64,000 bases of DNA from Desertivirga xinjiangensis (GTDB taxonomy: Bacteria; Bacteroidota; Bacteroidia; Sphingobacteriales; Sphingobacteriaceae): assembly GCF_024436435.1 (NCBI RefSeq), contig NZ_JAFMZP010000010.1:101462-165461 (forward strand), in the 5' to 3' direction. Under the pieces are notes generated by a model. The model had not been told where the DNA came from. It saw only the letters and a list, made by a program, of their open reading frames with translations, and searched no databases. A program made the translations under genes and the position numbers. Below, in pieces: positions 43,922 through 52,574 of the stretch (positions within the stretch are counted from its first letter, which is position 1; every line of letters starts with the position of its first letter).

Positions 43922-44048
43922 CTTTGTTCGTGTTGATCGTTGCTAACTCTTTTATGATTGTTCTGACAAGAGTTTTTACCTCATCCTTATGAAACCAGGC
44001 GGAATGACCGCGCTTAGCTTCCGCTTCTATAAATTCATCTATATTCAT
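43875..44048 (-). CDS. Short hypothetical protein coupled to PAPS-reductase-like gene
   Basis: A 57-aa protein, MNIDEFIEAEAKRGHSAWFH..., too short for a 60-residue cut-off. Its ATG overlaps the TGA of the 44048 gene by one base, strongly suggesting translational coupling. N-terminal half is an amphipathic helix. Unknown function. Confidence 0.55.
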   Translation of the reverse strand: MNIDEFIEAEAKRGHSAWFHKDEVKTLVRTIIKELATINTNKDGKRITSTSGGKKDD

Positions 44049-45250
44049 CAGTTACCAAATTGAATAAGCGGCTGAATTGATCCATCTGGGTATACAGTGT
44101 CCATCGGAGTGTCCGCCGTCGGTTCATCTCCTGTCCACTTGTTGGGCCATAAGTTTTCAGCCCAGCATTTACGGATGAACGCCTGTTCTTCTTCGTTAAG
44201 AAGAGATATCATAGGCATACCTTCAATAATCGCCCGCTCGTTTATCTCATTTTGTATTTTAATTATCTCGTTGAACGCCCATTCCCTGGCGCCCATAGTT
44301 AGGGGTCCCATTCTCTGTTTGTTTCTTTCGTTAGAGTTCTCAAGACCAGTTTTCCTGAGACGGTTTTGTGCTTTCCTTAATTCCCTAAATACCGGCCTTA
44401 AACGCTTTATTGGTGCTAGGTACTGCCATTTTGGTTTCTTTAAGATATTATCAATTGCAGTATCTTTATCGGTAAGAGGACAACCAGAACATCCGGTTCT
44501 TGCATTTATCTCTTCTGCTTCATCACCACCGTAAACTTCTGCAATTAGCTCGGTCGAGAAATCTCCAAATTCTGTAAGCGGCGCCCAGTGTTTCAACCAT
44601 TCCCAGACATGACAGACCCGCCAATGCAGGATTGGAGCTAAGGTGTCACAAAGAGATTTAGGTAAGGTTTCTTGAAACCATCCTTGACCACACTCTGCAC
44701 CGTTTTTTCCGCAACTCATTACAATTCGCTTGTCACGAATAGCTGATTCGCCTTGCCGTACACCAGTAAGCATCAATACCTTTTCGCCAAGGTCTCCTAC
44801 CAGTTTTTCAAGAGCCTTTTCCATAGGCTCAATCTTGATCCGAGACGTACACCACCTGAATGTTGCATTATTTGGAGGTGGCACCCCTCTGCCGAGCATA
44901 TACGTCAAAAACCTGTTTTCCAGCGAAGCCATTACCACTTGCACCTCAAAACCATGATCAGCAAGCTCCTCCATGATCGTCTGGGCCGCTACATACAATG
45001 GCAGCATTTCGAGACGGGTATCTGCATACATTATGTATATCTTTTTGGGGGCCTTAATTTTTTTAGAAATAATCAGATATACAACTAATGTTGCCAGGGT
45101 AGTACTATCTTTACCGCCACTCCAGGCAATGCACCAATAATTATAGCCGGGGCCGTAAGCGTCGATCGATTGTATTGTCAAATCAATGCTCTCATTCATT
45201 TGAAGGCGTTTTGTTCCTTCAAACAGATTTGTTTGAACAGCTTTCTTCAT
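44048..45250 (-). CDS. PAPS-reductase/DndC-like PP-loop protein
   Basis: A 400-aa protein. The adenosine nucleotide alpha-hydrolase domain has the PP-loop WCIAWSGGKDSTTLATLV near 38-55, YIMYADTRLEMLP, and the DndC-like RWCTSRIKIEPMEKALEKLV near 140-160. Downstream cysteines (CGKNGAECGQGW and TGCSGCPLTDKDT) can hold an Fe-S cluster. In DNA phosphorothioation DndC activates DNA for sulfur insertion; many phages carry stand-alone homologues of unknown role. No DndD, DndE or cysteine desulfurase is in the window. Confidence 0.75.
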   Translation of the reverse strand: MKKAVQTNLFEGTKRLQMNESIDLTIQSIDAYGPGYNYWCIAWSGGKDSTTLATLVVYLIISKKIKAPKKIYIMYADTRLEMLPLYVAAQTIMEELADHGFEVQVVMASLENRFLTYMLGRGVPPPNNATFRWCTSRIKIEPMEKALEKLVGDLGEKVLMLTGVRQGESAIRDKRIVMSCGKNGAECGQGWFQETLPKSLCDTLAPILHWRVCHVWEWLKHWAPLTEFGDFSTELIAEVYGGDEAEEINARTGCSGCPLTDKDTAIDNILKKPKWQYLAPIKRLRPVFRELRKAQNRLRKTGLENSNERNKQRMGPLTMGAREWAFNEIIKIQNEINERAIIEGMPMISLLNEEEQAFIRKCWAENLWPNKWTGDEPTADTPMDTVYPDGSIQPLIQFGN

Positions 45251-45431
45251 GTTCTATTTCTGATTTTAAAATCATTATTACCTTTTGGATTTTTTCCCTC
45301 TTTTTAAGATTGAGCCTTACCCTGCAGTGATCAGGAAATACTGACGAGCAGTTTTTTAGAAATTCTCCTGACCGCCCGGTATAGGATCCGGAGACCACCT
45401 TTACTCGATCTCCTGAATTAAAGACTGTCAT
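45219..45431 (-). CDS. KOW-like small protein
   Basis: A 70-aa protein, FNSGDRVKVVSGSYTGRSGEF..., showing the KOW-type beta pattern (VxVxxGxxxGxxG) in its first 25 residues and a basic helical tail with two cysteines. Overlaps genes on both sides (14 and 32 bp), indicating a tightly packed operon. Possible RNA- or ribosome-binding accessory. Confidence 0.55.
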   Translation of the reverse strand: MTVFNSGDRVKVVSGSYTGRSGEFLKNCSSVFPDHCRVRLNLKKREKIQKVIMILKSEIEHEESCSNKSV

Positions 45432-47394
45432 GATGCACCCTCCTTGAATCTTTTAATTTACCTCCAAGAGCCTCACACCAGCTTTTAACAACATGGGGCA
45501 CGACTGAATTACCAATGAACTTCTTGGCGTCGCCCTGATTTCCCTCATACTTGTAATCCTTTGGAAAACCTTGAATCGGCAATAACTCAGACACCTTCAG
45601 CATTCGCATTTTGATATCAGCGATGCCATAAAGCAGCATGAACTCAATGATCTTTACTCTGATCGACTTTTCGATGGTTGGGCCGTATTCAGTTTCAATC
45701 TCAAACCACTCATCAAGCAAAGCCAGATCGATCTTAGTGAAGAAATTATCAAAGCCAAACTCGACAAGTCCAGGGATAGCTTGAGCAAGATAAAGCGGCG
45801 CCTTGTCTTGTCTTGCAACGATCACCGGGCACGGAGATTCAGTTGAAGTGCTATGCCCCCCATGCGACGGGTTAACGATGTAATGATGTCTACGGCTGGC
45901 TAATAGTGTCGGAGCAGGCTCATCTACTGAACGTCCTTCGTTTCCGTAACTGGTGTTCATGATAAAAGGCTTAGTTTGTACAAGCTGAAAGTGATTGTTG
46001 GTCATTACAGCGCCTGCAGGTTGCTCGACGGATTGATGATTATGCTTTCCTGAATATGTTTTATCAATCCAAACTGGCTGAACCTTCGTTAGCCGGTCTT
46101 TAGTTGTCAGAGTTCCAGCAGGTTCATTAATAGAAGATATATTATCTCCGTTTCCATAGTACTTCGCTATGAATGCAGGATTAACCACAAACTTAGGTTG
46201 CACTAACGTCTGGTTACCAACTGTCGTTATTGTTCCAGCTGGACCATCAACCGGTATGCATTTCCCTTCAGGTCGGCCGCTGAAATACTTCGTGATGAAA
46301 GACGCGTTAATAATGGAATGATGATCTTTGCAAAGAATTGCGTCAGCAGGCGACTCTATAGATTTTATTTGACCATTAGGGTCCCCGCTGTAGTATTTCG
46401 CAATAAAACATGCGCCGATTCTGTTTTGAGTTGAAACAACTGGGCAAGGATCTTCTAATGATGGTGCATAATACCTCCCATTTGCGCTCATGCTATTCCA
46501 TTTCACCAAAAATGCATCTTTACCACCTGCTACGTATTTTACTAATCCTGCATATATCCGCTCCAGAGTCTTATCTGAAAGTGGCTTTTTGCGAGTAAAT
46601 ATGCTTTGACCCTCATCGTCAAAATCAAGAACATCCTTAACAGCTTTCCACTTTTTCAATCCGCCTCCGAACAAATCTGCTTTTTCAGGCTTCTTTGAAT
46701 GAGTCGGTTCGGGCCATATGATAGGTAAGCCAGGTTTAGCAAAGCATCCGAATAGCCTGTTACGGGAAGTGTAAGCCCCAAAATCAGCGCTGTTCATCTC
46801 CCGCCATTCATTGCGATATCCCAGTGAATCAATATATGCACACCACCGAAGCCAGTCGGCACCGGAACGTTTAGAGACAGGTTTTCCGTTTTCGTCCAAT
46901 GGCCCCCAGCTCATAAACTCGACTACATTTTCAATCATGATGTAATCCGGATTGAGTGCCAAAATGTACCGATCTAAATGATCTGCCAAAGTTCGACTGT
47001 CTGCATCACGCGGCTGGCCTCCTTTTGCTTTACTGAAGTTGGTACATTCCAGAGAAGCCCAAAGGATAATCTTTGCGTTAGGATAAAGCAGGCGGTACTT
47101 AATCAGCAGTTCGACTATCGGATGGAGCTCTACCGTCCTGATATCCTCCTCAAAATGTACTACCTCGGGATGATTAAGCCAATGCGATTTGATGGCTTTT
47201 GGATCATGGTTGATACATGCGATAACCAAAGCGCATTTTTTGCCTTTTAGCATTGCCTGGTCAAATCCGGTAGTAGTTCCTCCGAATCCGCAGAACAGGT
47301 CGATGATCACAAATTCTATCTCTTCGGGATTAGCTACAACCTTGGGATTAAAGCCCCCACCTTCGGAATACAGGAAGTTTTGTTTATTTATCAT
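45418..47394 (-). CDS. C5-cytosine DNA methyltransferase with repeated recognition region
   Basis: A 658-aa enzyme. Motif I IDLFCGFGGTTTGFDQ is at about 30-45; motif IV has the catalytic Cys in SLECTNFSKAKGGQ near 115; motif VI is MIENVVEF. Residues about 293-531 hold some seven repeats of 33-38 aa built on F[IL].K.[YF].G ... S[IV][ED].P[AC].[T/P/A][ILV], for example SINEPAGTLTTKDR and SVDEPAPTLLASRR. C-terminal motifs IX/X end with IQGFPKDYKY and FIGNSVVPHV. The enzyme methylates cytosine in DNA; a multi-part recognition region suggests multispecificity. Length exceeds the usual 350-450 aa. Confidence 0.88.
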   Translation of the reverse strand: MINKQNFLYSEGGGFNPKVVANPEEIEFVIIDLFCGFGGTTTGFDQAMLKGKKCALVIACINHDPKAIKSHWLNHPEVVHFEEDIRTVELHPIVELLIKYRLLYPNAKIILWASLECTNFSKAKGGQPRDADSRTLADHLDRYILALNPDYIMIENVVEFMSWGPLDENGKPVSKRSGADWLRWCAYIDSLGYRNEWREMNSADFGAYTSRNRLFGCFAKPGLPIIWPEPTHSKKPEKADLFGGGLKKWKAVKDVLDFDDEGQSIFTRKKPLSDKTLERIYAGLVKYVAGGKDAFLVKWNSMSANGRYYAPSLEDPCPVVSTQNRIGACFIAKYYSGDPNGQIKSIESPADAILCKDHHSIINASFITKYFSGRPEGKCIPVDGPAGTITTVGNQTLVQPKFVVNPAFIAKYYGNGDNISSINEPAGTLTTKDRLTKVQPVWIDKTYSGKHNHQSVEQPAGAVMTNNHFQLVQTKPFIMNTSYGNEGRSVDEPAPTLLASRRHHYIVNPSHGGHSTSTESPCPVIVARQDKAPLYLAQAIPGLVEFGFDNFFTKIDLALLDEWFEIETEYGPTIEKSIRVKIIEFMLLYGIADIKMRMLKVSELLPIQGFPKDYKYEGNQGDAKKFIGNSVVPHVVKSWCEALGGKLKDSRRVHHDSL

Positions 47395-47620
47395 CCTGAT
47401 ACCCCCTTTCTAGCCAATACTCCTTAAACCTTTTCCCGTTACGCTTTACCCATCGATCACTTATATCAAGATCCTTCCTTAAGATCGCTACGTAGTGCCT
47501 TAATTCTATAGTCCCGACAGATCGTAACACGTCCAGTACAGTAAGAATTGAACCGCTTTCAAAAAGCTCCCTGATTGCCTTTAAATTGGCCTCTCCGTTC
47601 TTTTGTGATATCATAGCCAT
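47384..47620 (-). CDS. Small winged-helix-like protein
   Basis: A 78-aa protein with the pattern TVLDVLRSVGTIELRHYVAI, LRKDLDISDRWVKRNGKRFK, EYWLERGY, a phage-encoded wHTH-like module commonly placed in DNA-modification operons. It sits between the two methyltransferase genes, overlapping one by 11 bp and 4 bp from the other. Likely DNA-binding, unproven. Confidence 0.6.
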   Translation of the reverse strand: MAMISQKNGEANLKAIRELFESGSILTVLDVLRSVGTIELRHYVAILRKDLDISDRWVKRNGKRFKEYWLERGYQDDK

Positions 47621-47624
47621 AGGT

Positions 47625-50261
47625 TTAAATCAGGTCAAATAATGTTGGCACATTGATTTTATATTCTATTGATTTTAAATAGAATAATCCATCGTCATAG
47701 TAGTCAGGGTTTAGCTCAGCAGCTTCAGCTTTGCGATTCATCTCAAGAGCCTTATAAGCCGTTGAGAATAGTCCGCCAAAACAATCATCAACTATATCTC
47801 CCTCGTTGGTGAATCGATAAATCAATCGTTCAATGATATCCAACTGGAGCGGGCAGATATGCTTTTCTTTTTTCCGGTTCACTTGGTTCGCATTTAAGGT
47901 GTTCATCCGGTTTATATCGGTCCAAACAAGATCATTTGAGCTGATAGGCGGAACGGTCATGAACAACTTTGAAAGACGACCAGAAGCATCTAAATCATTA
48001 CACACTCTTAAATGCTCTTGAAAGTTGTAAATGTGGCTTTTATCATACTCCTTCCACATGTTATAGACCGTTTTCATATCGAGTGTGGCCAGTTCCTCAA
48101 AAGTCAAAAATCGATTGCCGGAAGATTTCCAGTAAGCATGAGCATCAAGCTGCCAGAGACTGAGCAAATACTCATCTATCTTCTTTACCACAGGATCATC
48201 TGCATAGGCATTGTTTGATTCAGTTGGCGCCTTGCGAAATAGATATACATACTCCGGCAACCCTACTCCCATTTTAGTTGCATCTTTTCTCTGTTCGCCC
48301 CAGGTAAGCCGGTATGTTTGGTTGTTTTCACGAACCACATCGGTGGTGATCGTTATTTTGCCTACCAGGTGAAATCCATGTTTACGGAAATGATGCGATA
48401 CATCTGCACTGAAATCTTCAATAGAAGTAAATGACGTGCCGTTCTGGTAACTGTACCGAATTCTGTCTTTTATGTGCACTGCAGCTATTCGGCCAGGCTT
48501 TAAGGTTCTGAGTAATTCAGGAGTTAGGAAATCCATCTGTTTGAAAAACTCCTGATTTCCATGGTTGTGACCGAAATCATTATAGTTATCGCTGTATTCG
48601 TAATGATCTCCGAATGGAATAGAGGTAAGAATCATTCCTGAATGATTATCTGGCATGTTCTGGTGAACGAGAACCGTATCATCATTGTAAACAGTGGCTC
48701 CACCAATAACAGCACTGCGAGGCTGTGAAAATATTTGTCGCTTCATATCTGCTTTAATTTTATCTGTATTTAGGCCGTATTCTCTCACCAGATTAATCAT
48801 CTCGGTGTTTAGCACTACATGGTTAGCCCACTTATTTTTGAGCGTTTTAAGCACTTCCCTTTCGTTGTTGGTAAACAGCGCCCAAACATTGCACTCAAAT
48901 TGTTGCTTGAATCGGAATATCCGGTGTATAGCCTGAATGAAATCATTGAACTTATAATCAATTCCTACGAAGATCATGTTATGGCATGCATGCTGAAAGT
49001 TGCATCCGGATCCTGCGATACGTGGCTTAGTGATCAGAATATCATATTTGCCCTCGCTGAAGTCAATTAAGTGCTTTTCTTTTTCGTCATTTGGTTGTGA
49101 GCCATAAACCGAAACATAGTTATATCCCTTAAACTTCTTTTCAAGCGCAGTTCGTTCTGATTCAAGATGATGCCAAAGAATAAACCTTTTGCCTGGATTA
49201 GCTCGCACTATTTTATAAGCCCTCTCAACCCTGATATCAATACTCTCGGATTTCTCACGGCTAACATCTACAAGACTTTTGGTTGTATCTTTAAACAGTA
49301 CGATATCACCTTTCTTATTCTGGATAACATCATCTGTGTAGTTTGAAATCTCCACCTCGTAAAAGTTGAGCTTTGGCAGATTATAGCCGGTATCGTCAAA
49401 CCCTAAATCGGACGGTTTATTAATAAAAACCGCCCATGTGCTTACCCATTTCCAGAATTCTTCCTTCTTATTTTCGTACAGCGTTAATTGTCCTGCTTTC
49501 TCGCTATTTCGTTGAAAGAAGCGAGTCAGCGCATGCCCCCGGTCAATTACTCCAAGGAAATCAGCATAATTCAAGATCTCGATGAAGTCGTTCGGAGTAG
49601 GTGTTGCCGTAGCTACAAATCTGAAACTAATGTTCTTGAAATATTGAAGGACATAATTTGTAGTCTCAGTCTTAAGGTTACGGAGAATAGACGCCTCATC
49701 GAAACTTACACCACCAAATTTTGAAGGATCTATATCGCCCTTGCGTACCCGCTCATAATTGGTAACATAGATCTTAAGCTCGTAGTTGATAGTAACATCC
49801 GACTGTCGATCTAATGCATTACGATAATTATCAACAGCTCTATCGTACTCCTCTGAATCAAGATAATCAGGATCGTTTTCTACTGCCCCAATGGTCAAAT
49901 CCTCAGCATGCTGAACTTGAATTGAATCCGTATCCCGGATATATTCAATTTCATACCCTGAATTTAGAAACTGATTGTCCCGCTTAAACTCCCCCACTAC
50001 TCCGAGCGGCATACAAATAAGAAACGGTTTCCCCGTTATTTGGATAACCTGTTTTGCAATTTCCAGCTGCATTATAGATTTACCTAACCCAAAGCTGGCA
50101 AATATCGCCCGTCGACCTCCTGATATACACCAAGGGACAATGGTCGCCTGATGTGGCAATAGAACCTCAGAAAGCGAATTAGGATAGATATCTACTCCGT
50201 AATTTTCCGCTACCACAATCTTGCTTTCCAAGAAGTCTGTGTATTTTGAATTTGTAACCAT
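47625..50261 (-). CDS. Helicase-adenine/N4 methyltransferase fusion
   Basis: An 878-aa two-part enzyme. N-terminal SF2 helicase: HQATIVPWCI, Walker A-like ASFGLGKSIMQLEI near 57, SFDEASIL (DEAx) near 187, FVATATPTPNDFIEI motif III, and a C-lobe with ILITKPRIAGSGCNFQ and HRIFRFKQQ. C-terminal methyltransferase: motif IV LTSIPFGDHYEY (SIPF rather than [DNS]PP[YF]) near 545, and the AdoMet motif DCFGGLFSTAYKALEMN near 838. The pair is typical of a phage family that probably tracks DNA while methylating it. Full length. Confidence 0.85.
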   Translation of the reverse strand: MVTNSKYTDFLESKIVVAENYGVDIYPNSLSEVLLPHQATIVPWCISGGRRAIFASFGLGKSIMQLEIAKQVIQITGKPFLICMPLGVVGEFKRDNQFLNSGYEIEYIRDTDSIQVQHAEDLTIGAVENDPDYLDSEEYDRAVDNYRNALDRQSDVTINYELKIYVTNYERVRKGDIDPSKFGGVSFDEASILRNLKTETTNYVLQYFKNISFRFVATATPTPNDFIEILNYADFLGVIDRGHALTRFFQRNSEKAGQLTLYENKKEEFWKWVSTWAVFINKPSDLGFDDTGYNLPKLNFYEVEISNYTDDVIQNKKGDIVLFKDTTKSLVDVSREKSESIDIRVERAYKIVRANPGKRFILWHHLESERTALEKKFKGYNYVSVYGSQPNDEKEKHLIDFSEGKYDILITKPRIAGSGCNFQHACHNMIFVGIDYKFNDFIQAIHRIFRFKQQFECNVWALFTNNEREVLKTLKNKWANHVVLNTEMINLVREYGLNTDKIKADMKRQIFSQPRSAVIGGATVYNDDTVLVHQNMPDNHSGMILTSIPFGDHYEYSDNYNDFGHNHGNQEFFKQMDFLTPELLRTLKPGRIAAVHIKDRIRYSYQNGTSFTSIEDFSADVSHHFRKHGFHLVGKITITTDVVRENNQTYRLTWGEQRKDATKMGVGLPEYVYLFRKAPTESNNAYADDPVVKKIDEYLLSLWQLDAHAYWKSSGNRFLTFEELATLDMKTVYNMWKEYDKSHIYNFQEHLRVCNDLDASGRLSKLFMTVPPISSNDLVWTDINRMNTLNANQVNRKKEKHICPLQLDIIERLIYRFTNEGDIVDDCFGGLFSTAYKALEMNRKAEAAELNPDYYDDGLFYLKSIEYKINVPTLFDLI

Positions 50262-50319
50262 CTTTTGAATTTTACTTTATCACCATTTTGGAAAGTTAGT
50301 GAGCAAATTTTTTTGAAAC

Positions 50320-51291
50320 TTATATATTATTTGATATATAAACAGGGAATTGCTTGTACTCAACACCATCAAGTAAAGAACCTGACACCTTTTTGCCTGT
50401 TCTGTAAAAGTTGACATCCTTTCCTTTCCCTTCAGCGAAAAATCGCTGATGCTTGAATACTTCAAATCCGGCAAACGTGTTTATGTTTTCGCCTTGCCAT
50501 TGGCTCAACGGCAAGTATTCTCCCCACTGCTTGAAAAAGAAAGGAACTCCTGCAGTTTCACATTGATCCTTTATAGATCTAATCCAGTCGGGATGAACAG
50601 GCCGAGATTTCGGACCGCTTTCACCGCCTGCGATTACCCACTGAAACGGCTGTTCTGGTAGTTCTTTAATCCCAAGCCTTGGGTATTCTACTCTCATATG
50701 TTTAAGTTTCAGACTGGAAAGAAGCCATCCTGTAGCGCCAACTTGCAAAAGTTCGTGTAACAAGCTAAGGGGGCCCAATAATGGTTCGCAAGAAAGAAAT
50801 CTGACTTTGGCCGGAACTCGGATCAAATGCGGTATTCTTTGTTCAGCAGCCTCTTGGTTTTCTACAGACGTCCCTATCCACACATTGTCAGGCCATTTTT
50901 CAATTAACCATTTACCGGGAACAGAGGATCTAATATTTTCGGGCCTCTTGGTGAGCAATTGCCAGATAAGGTATGGGGTTGACTCTATCAGCCTGAAAAG
51001 TCTGACTCGGAAATCAACGACGTCCGGATGGTTTTCAAAAACATCGGCCATGCTCGCGCAAAATACTTTTGCTGGTTTTCCTGCCTTTTCAGCGTCCTTG
51101 TTCCATTTAATCGGTTTTTGCCAGTACTCATCACTCATTGGCTTACGACTGCTATCTGGCCCCCAGTGCCCACCTTTCCAGCGATTATCTAATACTTCCG
51201 CGTAGCAGTTTTTACAGCCAGGCGAAACCTTCATGCATCCCCACCAAGGATTGAAGGTGTGATCGGTCCACTCTATTTTACTATTTTCCAT
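50320..51291 (-). CDS. DUF5131 (phage Gp37/Gp68) protein
   Basis: A 323-aa protein with the DUF5131 sequence: KIEWTDHTFNPWWGCMKVSP, GCKNCYAE (Cys-x6-Cys-x2-Cys as in radical-SAM enzymes), VFCASMADVFE, LIWQLLTKRPENI, VWIGTSVENQ, RFLSCEPLLGPL, WVIAGGESGPKSRPVHPDW. Strong family call; the chemical reaction is unknown. The start at 51291 leaves 10 bp to the upstream stop. Placed next to methyltransferases, possibly DNA-base related. Confidence 0.85.
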   Translation of the reverse strand: MENSKIEWTDHTFNPWWGCMKVSPGCKNCYAEVLDNRWKGGHWGPDSSRKPMSDEYWQKPIKWNKDAEKAGKPAKVFCASMADVFENHPDVVDFRVRLFRLIESTPYLIWQLLTKRPENIRSSVPGKWLIEKWPDNVWIGTSVENQEAAEQRIPHLIRVPAKVRFLSCEPLLGPLSLLHELLQVGATGWLLSSLKLKHMRVEYPRLGIKELPEQPFQWVIAGGESGPKSRPVHPDWIRSIKDQCETAGVPFFFKQWGEYLPLSQWQGENINTFAGFEVFKHQRFFAEGKGKDVNFYRTGKKVSGSLLDGVEYKQFPVYISNNI

Positions 51292-51301
51292 TTTCTTGTT
51301 A

Positions 51302-51958
51302 TTACCATCCTTGAGTCGGAAACTCAAGATATACCTGAACTTGATTCCTGATTTCGTTTGTAATGCTCTTTACTCTGTCTGTATTTCTACTTACCCTGCC
51401 AAACCAACGCCATTCGTTGCCGACAGCTTTATCGCCTGAATGAAAAGTATCACAGTCGAAGTAAATGAGAAGATTAGAAGGTGCATCTATTTCTGTCAGC
51501 TTTCCGTTCTTTATATGATCCTTGATTTCATCATGCCATACCTTATAGATGACATCATCATTTACAGGAAAAGACACCTCACATTCACCAATTGCAAATT
51601 TAGTTGGGCAAATCTGGCCATTGATCAATCCCAGAATATGCTCTGAATGATATTCCGGATTATTATAATTAGGCTGGCCCGAATCAGTTGATCTGGGGAT
51701 GTCGTCGTGGTGATAACCGGGGATGCAAGGATACCATCCAGGCATGAGCATATGAACTCTACTATCGAACACGACTTCGCCATGCCTCCAATCATTAGGA
51801 AGATTGTCTATGAAGCTTTTAGTGATCATACCGCCTTTGCTGTAAGCGAAGTCAAGATCTGAGTTAAAGAACATCGGCTCGTTCTTAATTATGGACGGAT
51901 CATTCATCCCCATGCCGAATAACCCCTTTGTAGTGATATACGAGTTAAACTTTTTCAT
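51302..51958 (-). CDS. 2OG-Fe(II) dioxygenase-like protein
   Basis: A 218-aa protein. MLMPGWYPCIPGYHHDDIPR near 75-92 supplies an H-x-D metal pair, and LLIYFDCDTFHSGDKAVGNE followed by RWFGRVSRNTDR near 165-195 supplies a distal His and an Arg expected to bind 2-oxoglutarate. The fold call (double-stranded beta helix, PhyH-like) is mine from these motifs. Position in a DNA-modification operon raises the idea of hydroxylating a methylated base. Moderate certainty on the fold, low on substrate. Confidence 0.5.
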   Translation of the reverse strand: MKKFNSYITTKGLFGMGMNDPSIIKNEPMFFNSDLDFAYSKGGMITKSFIDNLPNDWRHGEVVFDSRVHMLMPGWYPCIPGYHHDDIPRSTDSGQPNYNNPEYHSEHILGLINGQICPTKFAIGECEVSFPVNDDVIYKVWHDEIKDHIKNGKLTEIDAPSNLLIYFDCDTFHSGDKAVGNEWRWFGRVSRNTDRVKSITNEIRNQVQVYLEFPTQGW

Positions 51959-51959
51959 G

Positions 51960-52205
51960 CTATTGCTCTCCTACTGGCCTTTCATAATGATAATCCTTAG
52001 CACTGAAATGCTTCCCCTCCATTGTTGCGATATGAGATTGTATCTCTTCGCCCAGGTACATGCCAACGTCCTGCTTGCAACGCTTGAGAAGCCGCAAAGA
52101 CTCTTCCCGTTCAGCATCTAGCTCCTGAATATGTTTTTGCACACGGTCAATGGACAATATGCCATTATTGGATATACCCTTCAATAAATTAAAAATACTC
52201 TTCAT
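51960..52205 (-). CDS. Small coiled-coil protein
   Basis: An 81-aa protein, MKSIFNLLKGISNNGILSID..., with a coiled-coil middle (VQKHIQELDAEREESLRLLK). It ends 1 bp before the oxygenase-like gene start. Unknown. Confidence 0.5.
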   Translation of the reverse strand: MKSIFNLLKGISNNGILSIDRVQKHIQELDAEREESLRLLKRCKQDVGMYLGEEIQSHIATMEGKHFSAKDYHYERPVGEQ

Positions 52206-52210
52206 GCTTG

Positions 52211-52561
52211 TTAAATATAAATTCTGTTAAATTCTACTTTCGTTTCCGGCGTCATTGGTACTACCGGTATACCGAGCTGCAAAGCCAGCTCAACTTCCGC
52301 TTTCATGCCAGCAGAAATACGGGGGCCGTATAGCCTTACCTCATCAATAAAGCCTTTGTGAAATAGGGCGAAGTTGTTTTTCATCCCTCTATTCCTTTGA
52401 TCCGGATCCGAATCATCCAAATACAACACATCGGTGATGTACGGTGAATGTGGCACGGTCTCAGGTTCTGAGAAATTGATTTGCTTAGCAATCTGAAGGA
52501 TCGCCTCAATGTTTGCAAAGATATTACCCCCTACAGGGTGAGCGATATATGCTACTTTCAT
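52211..52561 (-). CDS. Nucleoside deoxyribosyltransferase-like protein
   Basis: A 116-aa protein with a Rossmann-like beginning KVAYIAHPVGGNIFANIEAI, then PYITDVLYLDDSDP and SAGMKAEVELALQLGIPVVP. The pattern recalls the nucleoside 2-deoxyribosyltransferase-like superfamily (DUF4406/DUF7768 type), whose members manage modified nucleotides. Catalytic Glu in MKAEVELA is a candidate. Close to the modification genes. Confidence 0.6.
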   Translation of the reverse strand: MKVAYIAHPVGGNIFANIEAILQIAKQINFSEPETVPHSPYITDVLYLDDSDPDQRNRGMKNNFALFHKGFIDEVRLYGPRISAGMKAEVELALQLGIPVVPMTPETKVEFNRIYI

Positions 52562-52574
52562 GTTTTTTGGTTAA

